A stretch of DNA of 62,011 nucleotides, from NCBI GenBank assembly GCA_934140005.1, contig CAKPBB010000009.1, positions 1 through 62,011 of the forward strand, written 5' to 3'. This document shows, one piece after another, positions 44,201 through 52,411 of the stretch. This stretch comes from an uncultured Clostridia bacterium (GTDB lineage: Bacteria > Bacillota > Clostridia > TANB77 > CAG-508). The translations under genes were made by a program, and so were the position numbers. Numbering within the stretch: the stretch's first letter is position 1; every line of letters begins with the position of its first letter. The notes beneath the pieces are model-generated. The model was not told the origin of the DNA and did not search any database. It saw only the letters and a program-made list of their open reading frames with translations.

Positions 44201-46182
44201 TTAAGGTAAATAGCATAAGTTTAAAAAATATAGCTAATAAGTTAAGAAATTTAAAATTGCTAATTTATATAAAACCAGTTCTAGGAGAAGATGAAATATT
44301 AACTAATACTAATATTGAAGTTTGCAAAAAGGATAATATAATAATTGCAAAGAATATTTTGAGAGAAGATATTTATGATAAAACATTTTTCGTGACTAGT
44401 GACTTAGAAATAAGTAATTTTACAGGAAATAAAGATATATTTTTAGGAAAAGAAGGAACAAGAAATCCTAGAGCTTTATATGAAAAACTAGATGGTAAAA
44501 ATGGACTTGGAAAAAATTCATGTATTGCTTTGGAACTAGAAATTGAATTAAAACCTTATGAAAATAAGGAATTTGCAATTATTCTAGGCGAGGAAAAAGA
44601 AGAAAATATAGCCCAAAATACAAGTTTGTTTTTTGACAAGATAGATAGAGAAAAAGCTTTAGATGAAGTAAGAAAAAATTGGAATAATATAGTTCAAACT
44701 TTAACTGTAAGTATGCCATCAAAAAGTATAAATTTACTAATAAATGGTTGGCTTATTTATCAAACCTTATCTAGTAGAATTTATGGTAGAACTGGATTTT
44801 ATCAATCTGGTGGTGCTTATGGCTTTAGGGATCAGCTTCAAGATTCATTAGGAATGAAATTTATTGACAGTAATATCCTAAAAGAACAAATTATAAATTG
44901 TGCTGGTCATCAATTTATAGAAGGTGATGTACTTCATTGGTGGCACAGTGATACGAAAAGAGGAATAAGAACAAGATTTTCTGATGATTTATTATGGCTT
45001 GTATATGCAACATTAGAATATATGGAATTTACAAATGACTATTCTATATTGGATACAGAAGTTGAATATTTATCAGGTGAAGAATTAAAAACTAATGAAC
45101 TTGAAGTTTATAATATTTTTTATAATAGTGAAATAAAGGAAAATATTTATTCGCATTGTAATAGAGCAATTGAAAAAGTTATTGCTAGAGGTATTGAACC
45201 ATTTCCAAAAATTGGAACAGGTGACTGGAATGATGGCTTTAGTGATGTTGGTTCGAAAGGAAATGGACAAAGTGTATGGTTAGGTTTTTTCTTATATGAT
45301 ATTTTAAACAGATGGAATTTTATTTGTACTTTGAAAAATGATGAAGAAAGAGCTAAAAGATATAGTAATTTAAAGGAAAAATTAAAAAAATCTCTAAATA
45401 CAGAGGCTTGGGATGGTAGATGGTATAAAAGAGCTATAACTGATGATGGACAAATAATAGGCAGTATGAATTCAGAAGAAGCAAAAATTGATAGTTTGAG
45501 TCAAAGTTGGTCTGTTATATCTGGCGCAGGAGATAATGATAAAAAGTTTATAGCATTGGATTCAGTAAAAAATAATTTAGTTGATTATGATAATCAATTA
45601 ATAAAATTATTTGATCCACCATTTGAAAAAGGAAGTATAAAACCAGGTTATATAAGAGGTTATAAGCCAGGAGTTAGAGAAAATGGTGGACAATATACAC
45701 ATGCAGCTATTTGGTTTATTATGGCAGAAGCTTTATTAGGATTTGGAGATGAAGCTGTGAAATTATTGGAATTAATTAATCCGATAAATCATACGAATAC
45801 TCCTGAAAAAGCTCAAAAATATAAGTTAGAACCATATAGTATAGCAGCTGATGTATATTCAAATAAGGATTTAATTGGTAGAGGTGGATGGAGTTTATAT
45901 ACAGGCTCTAGTAGTTGGTATTATAAAGTAACTATTGAAAATATTTTAGGACTAAAATTAAAAAATGGATATCTTTATATTGAACCATGTATATCAAAAG
46001 AATGGAAAGAGTATGAAATTCGTTATAAGTATAAAACTAGTATTTATCAAATAAAAGTAAAAAATCCAAATGGAAAAAATACTGGTGTATCTAGGTTTAT
46101 ATTAAATGGAAAAGAGATGGAAGAAAAAAGAGTAATGTTACAAGATGATGGAAAAATTAATACAATTGATATTTTTATGTAA
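38203..46182 (+). CDS. cyclic beta-1,2-glucan synthase (NdvB type, GT84-GH94)
   Basis: A giant multi-domain enzyme, 2659 residues. The start is 38203, after AAAGGA (38192-38197); an upstream reading lacks an SD. The N-terminal region is helical, with membrane segments near 390-450. The GT84 glycosyltransferase carries D610-S-D612 and HRWVRGDW (R756, W757). More membrane helices lie at about 785-845 and 925-965. A glycoamylase-like domain covers about 970-1420. The GH94 phosphorylase-like module fills the last 800 or so, with GYTWSKNSRLNRLTAWG, QSGGAYGFRDQLQDS and GTGDWNDG (D2341, D2344), where the catalytic acid is expected. NdvB/Cgs proteins prime, elongate and cyclise beta-1,2-glucans. Length and domain order match those. 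Confidence 0.88.
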   Translation: MKDYKELNISGTLLDNVQLEKYMEKIASEHNICNCSDSKTYPLQTLKNKYHIILETYNLLSRHIKLGIKIHSAGEWILDNFYIIEENVKAIQKELTLKKYKEMPGISNGKYKGFSRTYVLASEIVAFTDCKIDADNVNFCLKAYQKKKLLSMQEIWDLSIFLKLALVSQISEMCEKIYLSQMQKLKVENIIKKVIEKQENNEYKIGYKIQVNDSEPKYPFIEYMSYKLKEYGKEAIEYQKILEKEVAKLGMTVSEVIQKEHFQIANIKITIGNGIKSLKEIGHINFGELFTFTNATEEILNLDPAKVYPNMDEESKNYYREKISKISKKSKISEVYISEKIIELAKRYADKVELEEKRKSHIGYYLIDKGIYELKDKLEIKQEKNNINTTNLYIASLIFIPIYFCFCLGIIAYSRYKDFWMALILSVALYIPITEIFTKFLNYVLSKCKKPEIFPKMNYEDGLPKEAATFVVIPTILKSKEKVAEMLKKLEVYYLANKLENVYFALLGDCSEEKTQNMFFDEEIIREGERIVNQLNEKYQTNTFSRFHFLYRNRVWNDSEKSYIGWERKRGLLVTFNEYILRKKENNFAINTIENEKEKLPDIKYIITLDSDTNLIMDSVSKLVGAMDHILNQPIIKKQKVVKGYGIMQPRIGLDLEIAQKTYFVELFSMQGGIDLYSNAISDIYQDYFKEGIFTGKGIYNLKVYDQILKDEIPENTVLSHDLLEGNYLRCGLLTDVTLMDGYPLKYIPYIKRNHRWVRGDWQIFKWLFNDKLNEISKFKIYDNLRRSLVNIVAFILIVIGSICLKEKMLSNILIWVSVISLIISYCLDILNIIVFKESYIEGEIYADKKFSKDIGNSKKSIIRFILQIAFLPYEAYENFDAIIRSIYRMKKKNKLLEWVTAEDGEKQSKSDLKSIYKEMFINVVFGVIFLFSKYTCIFAILWLLGPAIAWYISLSRETKRKISYENEKYLIDVAKRTWSFFENYITPENHYLMVDNYQEDREKLIVNRTSSTNIGLSIIAVISAYDLKFISFKQAENYIENIIGTINNLAKWNGHLYNWYDTKTLAPLIPRYISTVDSGNYVGYLYILKEFLIENKEKGEFDFLIKNVENLINDVDFSVLYSKENRLFSIGFNLEENKLTDSYYDFLASEARQASLIAIAKKDVPSKHWSSLSRTLTSLKGYKGLISWSGTAFEYLMPNINLKNYQGSLIDESSKFAVMCQIEYAKKLNVPWGISESAYSLKDLYNNYQYKAFGIPWLGLKRGLENDIVISPYSTFLALDEANELAIKNAKELEKIGAYQEFGFYESVDFTKSRMKKNQKYELVKTYMAHHQALILLSINNYLNDEILKKRFNKNAEIEAVDILLQERMPINMILTKEYKEKIANVKFINESAYSERIIQRHHQIYRNLGVIANENYRVIMDDLGNSWSEFKENLVYKYKSTDEGKQGVFFYVKNVKNKNIIDVYKDSNVIFAPDKISYVKNEGKLKLSTSVILDPNKALEIRKIEIENIGSTEEIYELVSEFEPILSKKMQEYSHPAFNKLFLQIEKSGEVFYITRRNRLGEEDMCLGTTLYTDNEQIVDTEYEIDKEKYYGRDNIDIPDMLRESKKFSNEMKEVTDLILAIKKTFKILPGEKVEFSMLLMSSFNKDYLKEEMKKLLSTQEIYRIIDVAKVRSDEELQFLQIKRKELALYQKMLDYIFLSAPNYKMSQGKKHKKDYLWRYGISGDNPIISVKLRKMEEVNGLKQILKAYEYFRAKSILIDLIIIDEEENIYEKYVLNSIDELISEKQMQYLRNIKGGIFVLESSEKNKQELETIILKSKLIIDLGKTDLESYIEKIGNRREKSYKKLKNISLTNNTTEILPLKKEDLLYFNGYGGFTLDGKEYHIYTNKQNRTPFVWSHILANKFFGTLLTDNFSGYTWSKNSRLNRLTAWGNKPISNLPPEIWYVVEDNNVWTVNSGVIPNENYYYINYGFGYAEFKNTNNELVQEIKTFIPQNESFKVNSISLKNIANKLRNLKLLIYIKPVLGEDEILTNTNIEVCKKDNIIIAKNILREDIYDKTFFVTSDLEISNFTGNKDIFLGKEGTRNPRALYEKLDGKNGLGKNSCIALELEIELKPYENKEFAIILGEEKEENIAQNTSLFFDKIDREKALDEVRKNWNNIVQTLTVSMPSKSINLLINGWLIYQTLSSRIYGRTGFYQSGGAYGFRDQLQDSLGMKFIDSNILKEQIINCAGHQFIEGDVLHWWHSDTKRGIRTRFSDDLLWLVYATLEYMEFTNDYSILDTEVEYLSGEELKTNELEVYNIFYNSEIKENIYSHCNRAIEKVIARGIEPFPKIGTGDWNDGFSDVGSKGNGQSVWLGFFLYDILNRWNFICTLKNDEERAKRYSNLKEKLKKSLNTEAWDGRWYKRAITDDGQIIGSMNSEEAKIDSLSQSWSVISGAGDNDKKFIALDSVKNNLVDYDNQLIKLFDPPFEKGSIKPGYIRGYKPGVRENGGQYTHAAIWFIMAEALLGFGDEAVKLLELINPINHTNTPEKAQKYKLEPYSIAADVYSNKDLIGRGGWSLYTGSSSWYYKVTIENILGLKLKNGYLYIEPCISKEWKEYEIRYKYKTSIYQIKVKNPNGKNTGVSRFILNGKEMEEKRVMLQDDGKINTIDIFM

Positions 46183-46217
46183 TTATGTAATAAACTTGAA
46201 AAAAAAATGAAAAAAAC

Positions 46218-46246
46218 TTGTACAAAATGTTGAAATATGATATAAC
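46218..46246 (+). promoter_or_regulatory. candidate promoter of the response regulator gene
   Basis: TTGTAC (46218-46223), 17-base spacer, TATAAC (46241-46246). Confidence 0.55.
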
Positions 46247-46297
46247 TTAAATTGTAAAAAAGAGTACAGTATAGAATTTCAGAAAGGCGGGAAACTT

Positions 46298-47053
46298 GTG
46301 GAAAATATAGTGGGTGAAAAAGATAAAAAAACAATTTTAGTTGTCGATGACGAAGAAAATATCAGAGAATTGCTTGTTTTTAACTTACAAAAAGAGGGAT
46401 ACAATACCTTAGAAGCACAAGATGGAATTACTGCAGTTGATATGGCTCTAGAGAAGAAACCAGATTTAATTTTGTTAGATGTAATGATACCAAAATTAGA
46501 TGGAATTTCAGTTTGTAAAAAAATTCGTTATGCTTTAAACATTTCAAATATTCCTATTTTAATGATTTCTGCTAAAGATAGTGAATCAGATAAAATAGTT
46601 GGATTAGAAATGGGAGCTGATGATTATATTACAAAACCTTTCCAAATTAGAGAAGTAATGGCTAGAATAAAAGCAAATTTAAGAAAAGCTGAACTTAATT
46701 CTAATTATGAAAGTTCTCAAGTTGCTAAAGCAAATGATAAAAGCAATATAATTAAAGTTGGAGATTTGACATTAGACACAAAGAAAGTTGAAGTAAGAGT
46801 AAAAGGTGAAGTAATAAACTTAACAAAAAAAGAATTTGATGTATTAAAATATTTAGCTAGCCAACCGGGTCAAGTAGTTACAAGGGAAATGCTACTTCGC
46901 GAAGTTTGGGAATATGAAGAGTATGTTGGAGCTATTAGAACAATAGATGTAACTATGAATCGTATTCGTGACAAAATAGAAAAAGACAAAGCAAATCCTA
47001 AAATATTAATTACAAAAAGAGGCGTTGGCTATTATGTAACAGATAAAAATTAA
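46298..47053 (+). CDS. OmpR/PhoB-family response regulator (WalR-like)
   Basis: A 251-residue two-component regulator. The receiver domain has D17-D18, phospho-acceptor D61 in LILLDVMIP, Ser in MISAKD, and the Lys in ITKPF. The winged-helix domain at about 150-248 ends in TVRGVGY-like KRGVGYYV and includes TKKEFDVLKYLASQPG and VTREMLLREVW. The start is GTG at 46298, after AAAGGCGGG. The partner kinase lies 150 bases downstream, beyond a terminator and a separate promoter, so the two are not cotranscribed by default. PhoP/WalR-like identity is by architecture; the regulon is unknown. Confidence 0.9.
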   Translation: MENIVGEKDKKTILVVDDEENIRELLVFNLQKEGYNTLEAQDGITAVDMALEKKPDLILLDVMIPKLDGISVCKKIRYALNISNIPILMISAKDSESDKIVGLEMGADDYITKPFQIREVMARIKANLRKAELNSNYESSQVAKANDKSNIIKVGDLTLDTKKVEVRVKGEVINLTKKEFDVLKYLASQPGQVVTREMLLREVWEYEEYVGAIRTIDVTMNRIRDKIEKDKANPKILITKRGVGYYVTDKN

Positions 47054-47069
47054 TAAAAATGTATCTAGA

Positions 47070-47107
47070 AATACTAACAAAATCAAAAATTTTGTTAGTA
47101 TTTTTTT
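47070..47107 (+). terminator. terminator between regulator and kinase genes
   Basis: AATACTAACAAAAT (47070-47083) pairs with ATTTTGTTAGTATT (47089-47102), followed by T. Confidence 0.88.
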
Positions 47108-47126
47108 AATCAAATCAAAAATATAC

Positions 47127-47155
47127 TTGAATATCAAAAAATATAAGTATATAAT
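47127..47155 (+). promoter_or_regulatory. sigma-A promoter of the kinase gene
   Basis: TTGAAT (47127-47132), 17-base spacer, TATAAT (47150-47155). Confidence 0.7.
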
Positions 47156-47199
47156 AGTAACGAAAAATGGGTGATTTCACTCAAAAAATAGGAGCAATT

Positions 47200-48672
47200 A
47201 TGTTAAAAAATATACAAACCAAAATAGTAATGGTTTTTGTGATTTTTGGAATACTTGTTACAACTGCAATAGGAACTTTAAATATTTTTAACATAAGAAA
47301 ACTAGAAAGTACAAGTAGTTTACAAAATGAAATTACTAGTGAACAAATTGCTGTTGAGGCTAAAAAAATAGAAAAAAATATATTATATAGTTCTATATTC
47401 TTTCTTAGTAGTTCACTAGTTTTAGGAATTGTTGTTTCTAAAATATTGATTAATCCATTTTCAAAACTTTTAACTAGTGCAGAAAAAATAGTTAAAGGTG
47501 AAGAGATAGAAAATAATATTGAAGAAAACCAGGTTATCGGAAAAAGTGAAATAGATGAACTGGTTAATGCTCTTGGAACAATGAATAAAGAGTTGAAAGA
47601 AAATCTTAATGAAGTAACAAGACAGAAAAAACAAATCGAAACTATTTTACTTCATATGACAGATGGAATTATTGCTTTTAATATTGATGGAAATATTATT
47701 CATATTAATCATGCAGCTAAAACACTTTTAAATATACAAGAAAATGAAAAGTTTGAAAATATATTTGAAAAATTTAATGTAGATATTAATATGGAAAAAA
47801 TAATTTATCTGGAAAATTGGACTTCTTCAGAAAAGAAAATCAATGTAAATGAAAAAACAATTAATTTATTTTTTGCACCATTTAAAAATGAAAATGAACG
47901 TCCTGCAGGTGTGATCGTTGTAATTCAAGATATTACAGAACATGTTAAATTAGACAGTATGCGAAAAGAATTTGTTGCTGATGTATCACATGAATTAAAA
48001 ACACCAATTACATCTATAATGGGATATGCAGATACTATATTAGAAAATGATTTAGATGAAGAAACTCAAAAGAATTTTTTGAAAAGAATATCTTCAGAAG
48101 CTCAAAGAATGTCAAATTTGGTATATGATTTATTAACTTTATCAAGATATGACAATTCAAAGATTAAAATTGAGAAAACAGAATTTGACTTAGGAGAATT
48201 AGTAAAATATACCTTTGATGGTCTAAAACTTGAAATGGAAAAAAAATCTATTATTGGAGAATGTTTTGTAACATCTAATGTTCCGTTAGTTTATGCAGAT
48301 AAAAGTGGAATTCAAAGAGTAATTATCAACATTTTAACAAATGCTATTAAATATACTAAAGAAAATGGTAATGTAAAGGCATATGTTGGTTTTGTATATA
48401 ATGATGCATATATAAAGATAATAGATACAGGTATAGGTATATCAAAAGAGGACTTGGATAGAATTTTTGATAGATTTTATAGAGTAGATAAATCAAGAAC
48501 GAGAGAGATGGGTGGAACAGGATTAGGTCTTTCAATTGCTAAAGAAATCTTAGATAAAAATGATGGCAGAATAGATATAAAAAGTGAACTAGGAAAAGGA
48601 ACAGAAGTAGTTATTAGAATACCAACTAAACAGGGATTAGAAAAATATAATAAAGATGAAAATAAAGAATAA
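47200..48672 (+). CDS. sensor histidine kinase
   Basis: A 490-residue membrane kinase. The start at 47200 follows AGGAG (47190-47194); a reading from 47167 has no SD. A first membrane helix (about residues 7-28) and a second (about 60-82) enclose only about 30 extracytoplasmic residues, so the sensing part is small. A HAMP-like linker, a PAS domain (about 145-250), the HisKA box with H264 in DVSHELKTP, and the ATPase domain follow (NAIKYT, DTGIGIS, GGTGLGLSIAKE). It is the likely partner of the upstream regulator. A WalK/ResE-like assignment is by architecture. Confidence 0.88.
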   Translation: MLKNIQTKIVMVFVIFGILVTTAIGTLNIFNIRKLESTSSLQNEITSEQIAVEAKKIEKNILYSSIFFLSSSLVLGIVVSKILINPFSKLLTSAEKIVKGEEIENNIEENQVIGKSEIDELVNALGTMNKELKENLNEVTRQKKQIETILLHMTDGIIAFNIDGNIIHINHAAKTLLNIQENEKFENIFEKFNVDINMEKIIYLENWTSSEKKINVNEKTINLFFAPFKNENERPAGVIVVIQDITEHVKLDSMRKEFVADVSHELKTPITSIMGYADTILENDLDEETQKNFLKRISSEAQRMSNLVYDLLTLSRYDNSKIKIEKTEFDLGELVKYTFDGLKLEMEKKSIIGECFVTSNVPLVYADKSGIQRVIINILTNAIKYTKENGNVKAYVGFVYNDAYIKIIDTGIGISKEDLDRIFDRFYRVDKSRTREMGGTGLGLSIAKEILDKNDGRIDIKSELGKGTEVVIRIPTKQGLEKYNKDENKE

Positions 48673-48700
48673 CAAAAGAAAATAATTTGGAGGTAATTGT

Positions 48701-49804
48701 ATGAAGGGAAACAATGGAAAAAAATTAATTGCTGGATTGGCAAGTTCTTTAATATTTTTTGGAAAGAATGTATATGCTGTATCAGATGCAACTTCAAGTA
48801 GTTCTTCAGGTGGAAAAGCAATTTTAGTAGTAGGTGGTTTGGCCTTAATTTTAGCTATATTAGGTTTAAGTTATAAGATGGATAAAAATGCAGACAAAGA
48901 ACCTAAAGAGCCTAAAGAACCTAAAATTAAAAAAGAAAAGAAATCTAAAAAAGAGAAAAAGCTTGAAAAAGAAGAAACAAAGCAAGCACTTAATGATAAT
49001 GATGTACCTTATGAAGCTGAGCAAAATGAAAAATATGAGCCAGAAAAAGCAGAAACAAAATCAATTCAAGATGAAGTTGAAGATACTGAATTTGAAGAAG
49101 AAAGTCTATTTCCTCCAAAAAAAGAAGAAAATACAGTAAAACCAGATTTTGATTCAACAATGGTATTTAATATGAATGATGAAAAAGAAGAAGTACCAGT
49201 TGAAGAAGAAAATTCAGAATATGAAATAGGTGATTTAGACCAAAAGATTGATGAACTTGATGATTTAGATGATATTGATGATGACGTTGTTAATAAAAAA
49301 ATGGCAGAGCTTGAAAAGAATAGCAATGAAGTAGAGGACCCACAAGATTTCTTAAATAACTTAAAAAAATATGAACAAAATGCAGATGATTTTGCAGGAT
49401 TTTCTACAAAAGAAGAAAATAATAATGAAGATAGTGAAGAAGTAACATCATTTTCTTTTGGTAATATAAACACTGAAAAAAATGTAAATGATAATAGTAC
49501 AGTTGAAACAAAAAATAAAGTTGAACATAAAAAATATACAAGAAAAAAGAATAAAGAAGAAAAAAATGAAGAACAAGTAGAAGATATTACTGATAAATTA
49601 TCATCAGAAATAGATGATTTACCAGATATTACATTTACACATGAAGAAGATGAAAAAAAAGAAGAAACAGAAAATAATGCAGAACCACAGTTAGATATTG
49701 GATTTTTAAATCAAATGGAACAAAATTTAATGAAAAATCAAGCAGCAAGGATGAACAAAAATGCTGAGAAAACAAAAGAAAAAACAAGTAAAAAAAAGAA
49801 ATAG
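48701..49804 (+). CDS. acidic, lysine-rich membrane protein of unknown function
   Basis: A 367-residue protein with a signal-peptide-like N-terminus (about residues 1-26, ending NVYAVS), a short Ser-rich segment, and one membrane helix (about 39-58). A very charged cytoplasmic-looking tail follows: a Lys/Pro/Glu block with KEPKEPKEPK, then long acidic low-complexity stretches, ending in a lysine-rich tail. No enzymatic domain is visible. The upstream kinase ends 28 bases before it and the signal peptidase gene follows, so it may belong to the same transcript. It does not resemble a known family. The composition suggests an anchor or scaffold. Confidence 0.6.
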   Translation: MKGNNGKKLIAGLASSLIFFGKNVYAVSDATSSSSSGGKAILVVGGLALILAILGLSYKMDKNADKEPKEPKEPKIKKEKKSKKEKKLEKEETKQALNDNDVPYEAEQNEKYEPEKAETKSIQDEVEDTEFEEESLFPPKKEENTVKPDFDSTMVFNMNDEKEEVPVEEENSEYEIGDLDQKIDELDDLDDIDDDVVNKKMAELEKNSNEVEDPQDFLNNLKKYEQNADDFAGFSTKEENNNEDSEEVTSFSFGNINTEKNVNDNSTVETKNKVEHKKYTRKKNKEEKNEEQVEDITDKLSSEIDDLPDITFTHEEDEKKEETENNAEPQLDIGFLNQMEQNLMKNQAARMNKNAEKTKEKTSKKKK

Positions 49805-49837
49805 AAGAGCATTGTAAAGGAGCTGTGTAAAGAAAAT

Positions 49838-50455
49838 ATGAAAAATATTTTAGAATGGGTTTATTGTGTAGTAATAGCATTAGTTTTAGCTTTGATTTTT
49901 AGATATTTTGTAGCAACACCAACAATAGTAAGACAGAGAAGTATGTATCCAACACTTCAAGAAAATCAAAGACTAATTTTAAATAGAACTTTTAGATTGG
50001 GGAATAGTTTGCCTAAAAGAGGTCAAATAATTACTTTTGAAGCACCTAGTAAAAATTATAGTAAATTAGATGTTAATCAATCTAATCCAGTAGCTATATA
50101 TAATAATGAACCAAGAGGAATATTTAGCAAATTTGTATATAATGTTTTAGAATTAACGAAAAGAAGTTATATAAAAAGAGTTATTGCTTTACCTGGCGAA
50201 CATGTGAAGATTCAAAATGGCTATGTGTACATAAATGGACAACTATTTGAGGAAGATTATTTAGGAGCAGATGTTATTACAGAAACCGATATATTTAATG
50301 ATTTTATAGTTCCTGAAGGTTATATATTTGCAATGGGAGATAATAGAACTAAAAGCACTGATTGTAGAGATTTTGGTTGCATACCAGCTGATAAAATTGA
50401 AGGAATTGTAATTTTTAGATTTTGGCCATTTAATGTTTTTGGAAAAGTTAACTAA
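49838..50455 (+). CDS. lepB: signal peptidase I
   Basis: Membrane serine/lysine protease that removes signal peptides from exported proteins. The 205-residue protein has one membrane helix at about residues 7-25, the nucleophile S35 in RSMYPTL, the catalytic base K113 in YIKRVIALPG, and the box MGDNRTKSTDCRDFG, where Cys stands for the more usual Ser. Length is typical for Firmicutes. SD AAAGGAG is somewhat far (about 14 bases) from ATG. holB follows after 11 bases, so the genes are cotranscribed. Confidence 0.93.
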   Translation: MKNILEWVYCVVIALVLALIFRYFVATPTIVRQRSMYPTLQENQRLILNRTFRLGNSLPKRGQIITFEAPSKNYSKLDVNQSNPVAIYNNEPRGIFSKFVYNVLELTKRSYIKRVIALPGEHVKIQNGYVYINGQLFEEDYLGADVITETDIFNDFIVPEGYIFAMGDNRTKSTDCRDFGCIPADKIEGIVIFRFWPFNVFGKVN

Positions 50456-50466
50456 AAGGAATTAAT

Positions 50467-51375
50467 ATGGAAATAGAGAATATTATTGGAAATGATGAAA
50501 TAAAAGAATACTTGTCAAATTCTGTAAAAACAAACAATGTTTTACATAGTTATTTGTTTTTAGGTACAGAAGGAATAGGAAAAAAGAGAATTGCTGAAAA
50601 TTTTACTAAATCTATTTTATGCAAAGAGAATGGAAAAGCTGATTGTAAATGCAAATCTTGTATTTGTTTTGATGGTGGCAATCACCCTGATTACAACATT
50701 GTGAATGAAGAGGGAGAGGCAATTAAAATTGAACAAATAAGAGAAATAACTAAAAAAGTTATTGAAAAACCAATTGTTTCAGATAAAAAAGTATATATAA
50801 TAAATGATTGTGAGAAGATGACAAAAGAAGCACAAAATTGTTTATTAAAAACCTTGGAAGAACCACCAGAGTTTGTTACTATAATATTAATATCTTCAAA
50901 TGAGAATCTTATTTTGAATACAATAAAATCTAGATGTATGAAACTCAAATTCCAAAATATTCCAAATGAAGATTTAAGAAAATTTGCTCTAAATAAGCTA
51001 CAATATGATGAAATTTCTGATAATATGCTAATGTCTTTTGGTGGTAGTATTGGAAAGGCTGAAAAGTTAAAAGAAAATAGTGATAAGTACAAAAAGATTG
51101 AAGAATTTACCAATTTTTTGATAAAGAAGAATAAAGCTGAAATTATTTTAGCAGGGAATATACTATATGATAAAGAAAATATATATGATATTTTAGATTA
51201 TTTAATAGTGTGTTTATATTCAAATGGAAAACAAAATAAAACTTACTTAAATTGTATAGAAATTGTAAATGAATGTATTGCAAGATTAAAGGTTAATAGT
51301 AATTTTGATATGAGTATAGACTCTCTTATAATAAAAATGTGGGAGGAGTTAAATGAAAAAAGTTACAGGAGTTAG
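50467..51375 (+). CDS. holB: DNA polymerase III delta' subunit
   Basis: Clamp-loader subunit that helps place the sliding clamp on DNA. The 302-residue protein has the delta'/gamma fold: LHSYLFLGTEGIGKKRIAENF with a degenerate P-loop, a four-cysteine zinc module (CKCKSCICF), VYIINDCEKMTKEAQNCLLKTLEEPP, and a sensor-like SRCMKL. Its last codons overlap the ricT start by 23 bases. In Firmicutes holB is commonly next to ricT (yaaT), which supports the name. Confidence 0.9.
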   Translation: MEIENIIGNDEIKEYLSNSVKTNNVLHSYLFLGTEGIGKKRIAENFTKSILCKENGKADCKCKSCICFDGGNHPDYNIVNEEGEAIKIEQIREITKKVIEKPIVSDKKVYIINDCEKMTKEAQNCLLKTLEEPPEFVTIILISSNENLILNTIKSRCMKLKFQNIPNEDLRKFALNKLQYDEISDNMLMSFGGSIGKAEKLKENSDKYKKIEEFTNFLIKKNKAEIILAGNILYDKENIYDILDYLIVCLYSNGKQNKTYLNCIEIVNECIARLKVNSNFDMSIDSLIIKMWEELNEKSYRS

Positions 51376-52273
51376 ATTTAAAAGACCAGGAAAGATATAC
51401 TATTTTGAAAAAGGCGATTTGGAACTTGAAAAAGGTATGTATGTTATAGTTGATACAGCAATGGGAGAAGAATATGGAGAAGTTATATTTCCAGAAAAAG
51501 AAGTAGAAGATGAAGAAGTAACAGAGCCAATAAAAAAAGTAATAAGGATTGCAACTGAAAAAGACCAAAATACACTTAAAGAATTTAAAGCAAAAGAAGA
51601 AAATGCTTTTAATATTTGTGTTGAAAAAATAAAAAAACATAAATTACCAATGAAATTAATAGATGTTGAATATAAATTTGATGGTTCAAAAGTTGTTTTT
51701 TATTTTACAGCAGATGGAAGAATTGATTTTAGAGAGTTAGTTAAAGATTTAGCAGCTGTATTCAGAACAAGGATTGAACTTAGACAGATTGGAGTAAGAG
51801 ACGAAGTAAAAAGAATAGGTGGAAATGGAATTTGTGGAAGACAACTATGTTGCTGTTCTTTTTTAAGCAATTTTGAAACTGTTTCAATAAAAATGGCTAA
51901 GGAGCAAAATATATCTTTAAATCCTTCAAAAATTTCTGGAAATTGTGGTAGATTAATGTGCTGTCTAAAATATGAAGAAGATGTTTATACGGAAAAAGCA
52001 AAAAGATTACCTAAGGTTGGTGCAATTGTAAAATCAGAAGAAGGAACTGGGGAAGTGGTTTCTGTTGAAACTCTAAAAGAAGTAATTAGAGTAAAATATA
52101 AAGACGGGGATGAAACTTTTTTTAAAAAACATAATGTAAAAGATATTGTAGTTATTAAAGATGCTCAAGAAGATGATAGAATTCTTGCAGATAATGAAGA
52201 AGATTTGGAAGAATTAAAGAAACTTGAGAAACTTGAAAAATCTGATAAAAAAAATCAAACAGATGAAATTTAA
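51353..52273 (+). CDS. ricT: PSP1-domain protein RicT/YaaT
   Basis: A 306-residue protein of the PSP1 family. The signature cysteines cluster in GGNGICGRQLCCCSF and GNCGRLMCCLKY. In Bacillus subtilis RicT (YaaT), RicA and RicF form an iron-sulfur complex that assists RNase Y in mRNA processing and affects sporulation and biofilm formation. The C-terminus has a KOW-like segment (KVGAIVKSEEGTGEVVSVE) and an acidic/lysine tail. It overlaps holB by 23 bases. The start ATG follows GGGAGGAG. Confidence 0.9.
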   Translation: MKKVTGVRFKRPGKIYYFEKGDLELEKGMYVIVDTAMGEEYGEVIFPEKEVEDEEVTEPIKKVIRIATEKDQNTLKEFKAKEENAFNICVEKIKKHKLPMKLIDVEYKFDGSKVVFYFTADGRIDFRELVKDLAAVFRTRIELRQIGVRDEVKRIGGNGICGRQLCCCSFLSNFETVSIKMAKEQNISLNPSKISGNCGRLMCCLKYEEDVYTEKAKRLPKVGAIVKSEEGTGEVVSVETLKEVIRVKYKDGDETFFKKHNVKDIVVIKDAQEDDRILADNEEDLEELKKLEKLEKSDKKNQTDEI

Positions 52274-52277
52274 TATA

Positions 52278-52307
52278 TTGACAGATATATTAAATATATA
52301 TTAATAT
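52278..52307 (+). promoter_or_regulatory. candidate promoter of the deaminase gene
   Basis: TTGACA (52278-52283), 18-base spacer, TAATAT (52302-52307). The leader contains AATGAC (52343-52348) and GTCATT (52377-52382), which could pair and are followed by T, so an attenuator-like hairpin is possible. Confidence 0.45.
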
Positions 52308-52411
52308 AGTAGAATATGAAATTTGTTTTTTGAAATTATCATAATGACCACTTTTATTCTAAGAAAATCAAAGAATGTCATTTTTATAACGATACTATAA
52401 GGGGAAAAAAT

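Noticed and set aside
46183..46217. Terminator right after the glucan synthase gene
   Set aside because: The sequence has A-rich runs but no stem with a T tail; none can be supported.
48888..49139. Lysine-rich reading frame in another frame of the acidic membrane protein
   Set aside because: It is a shadow created by low-complexity Lys/Glu codons, without a start signal.
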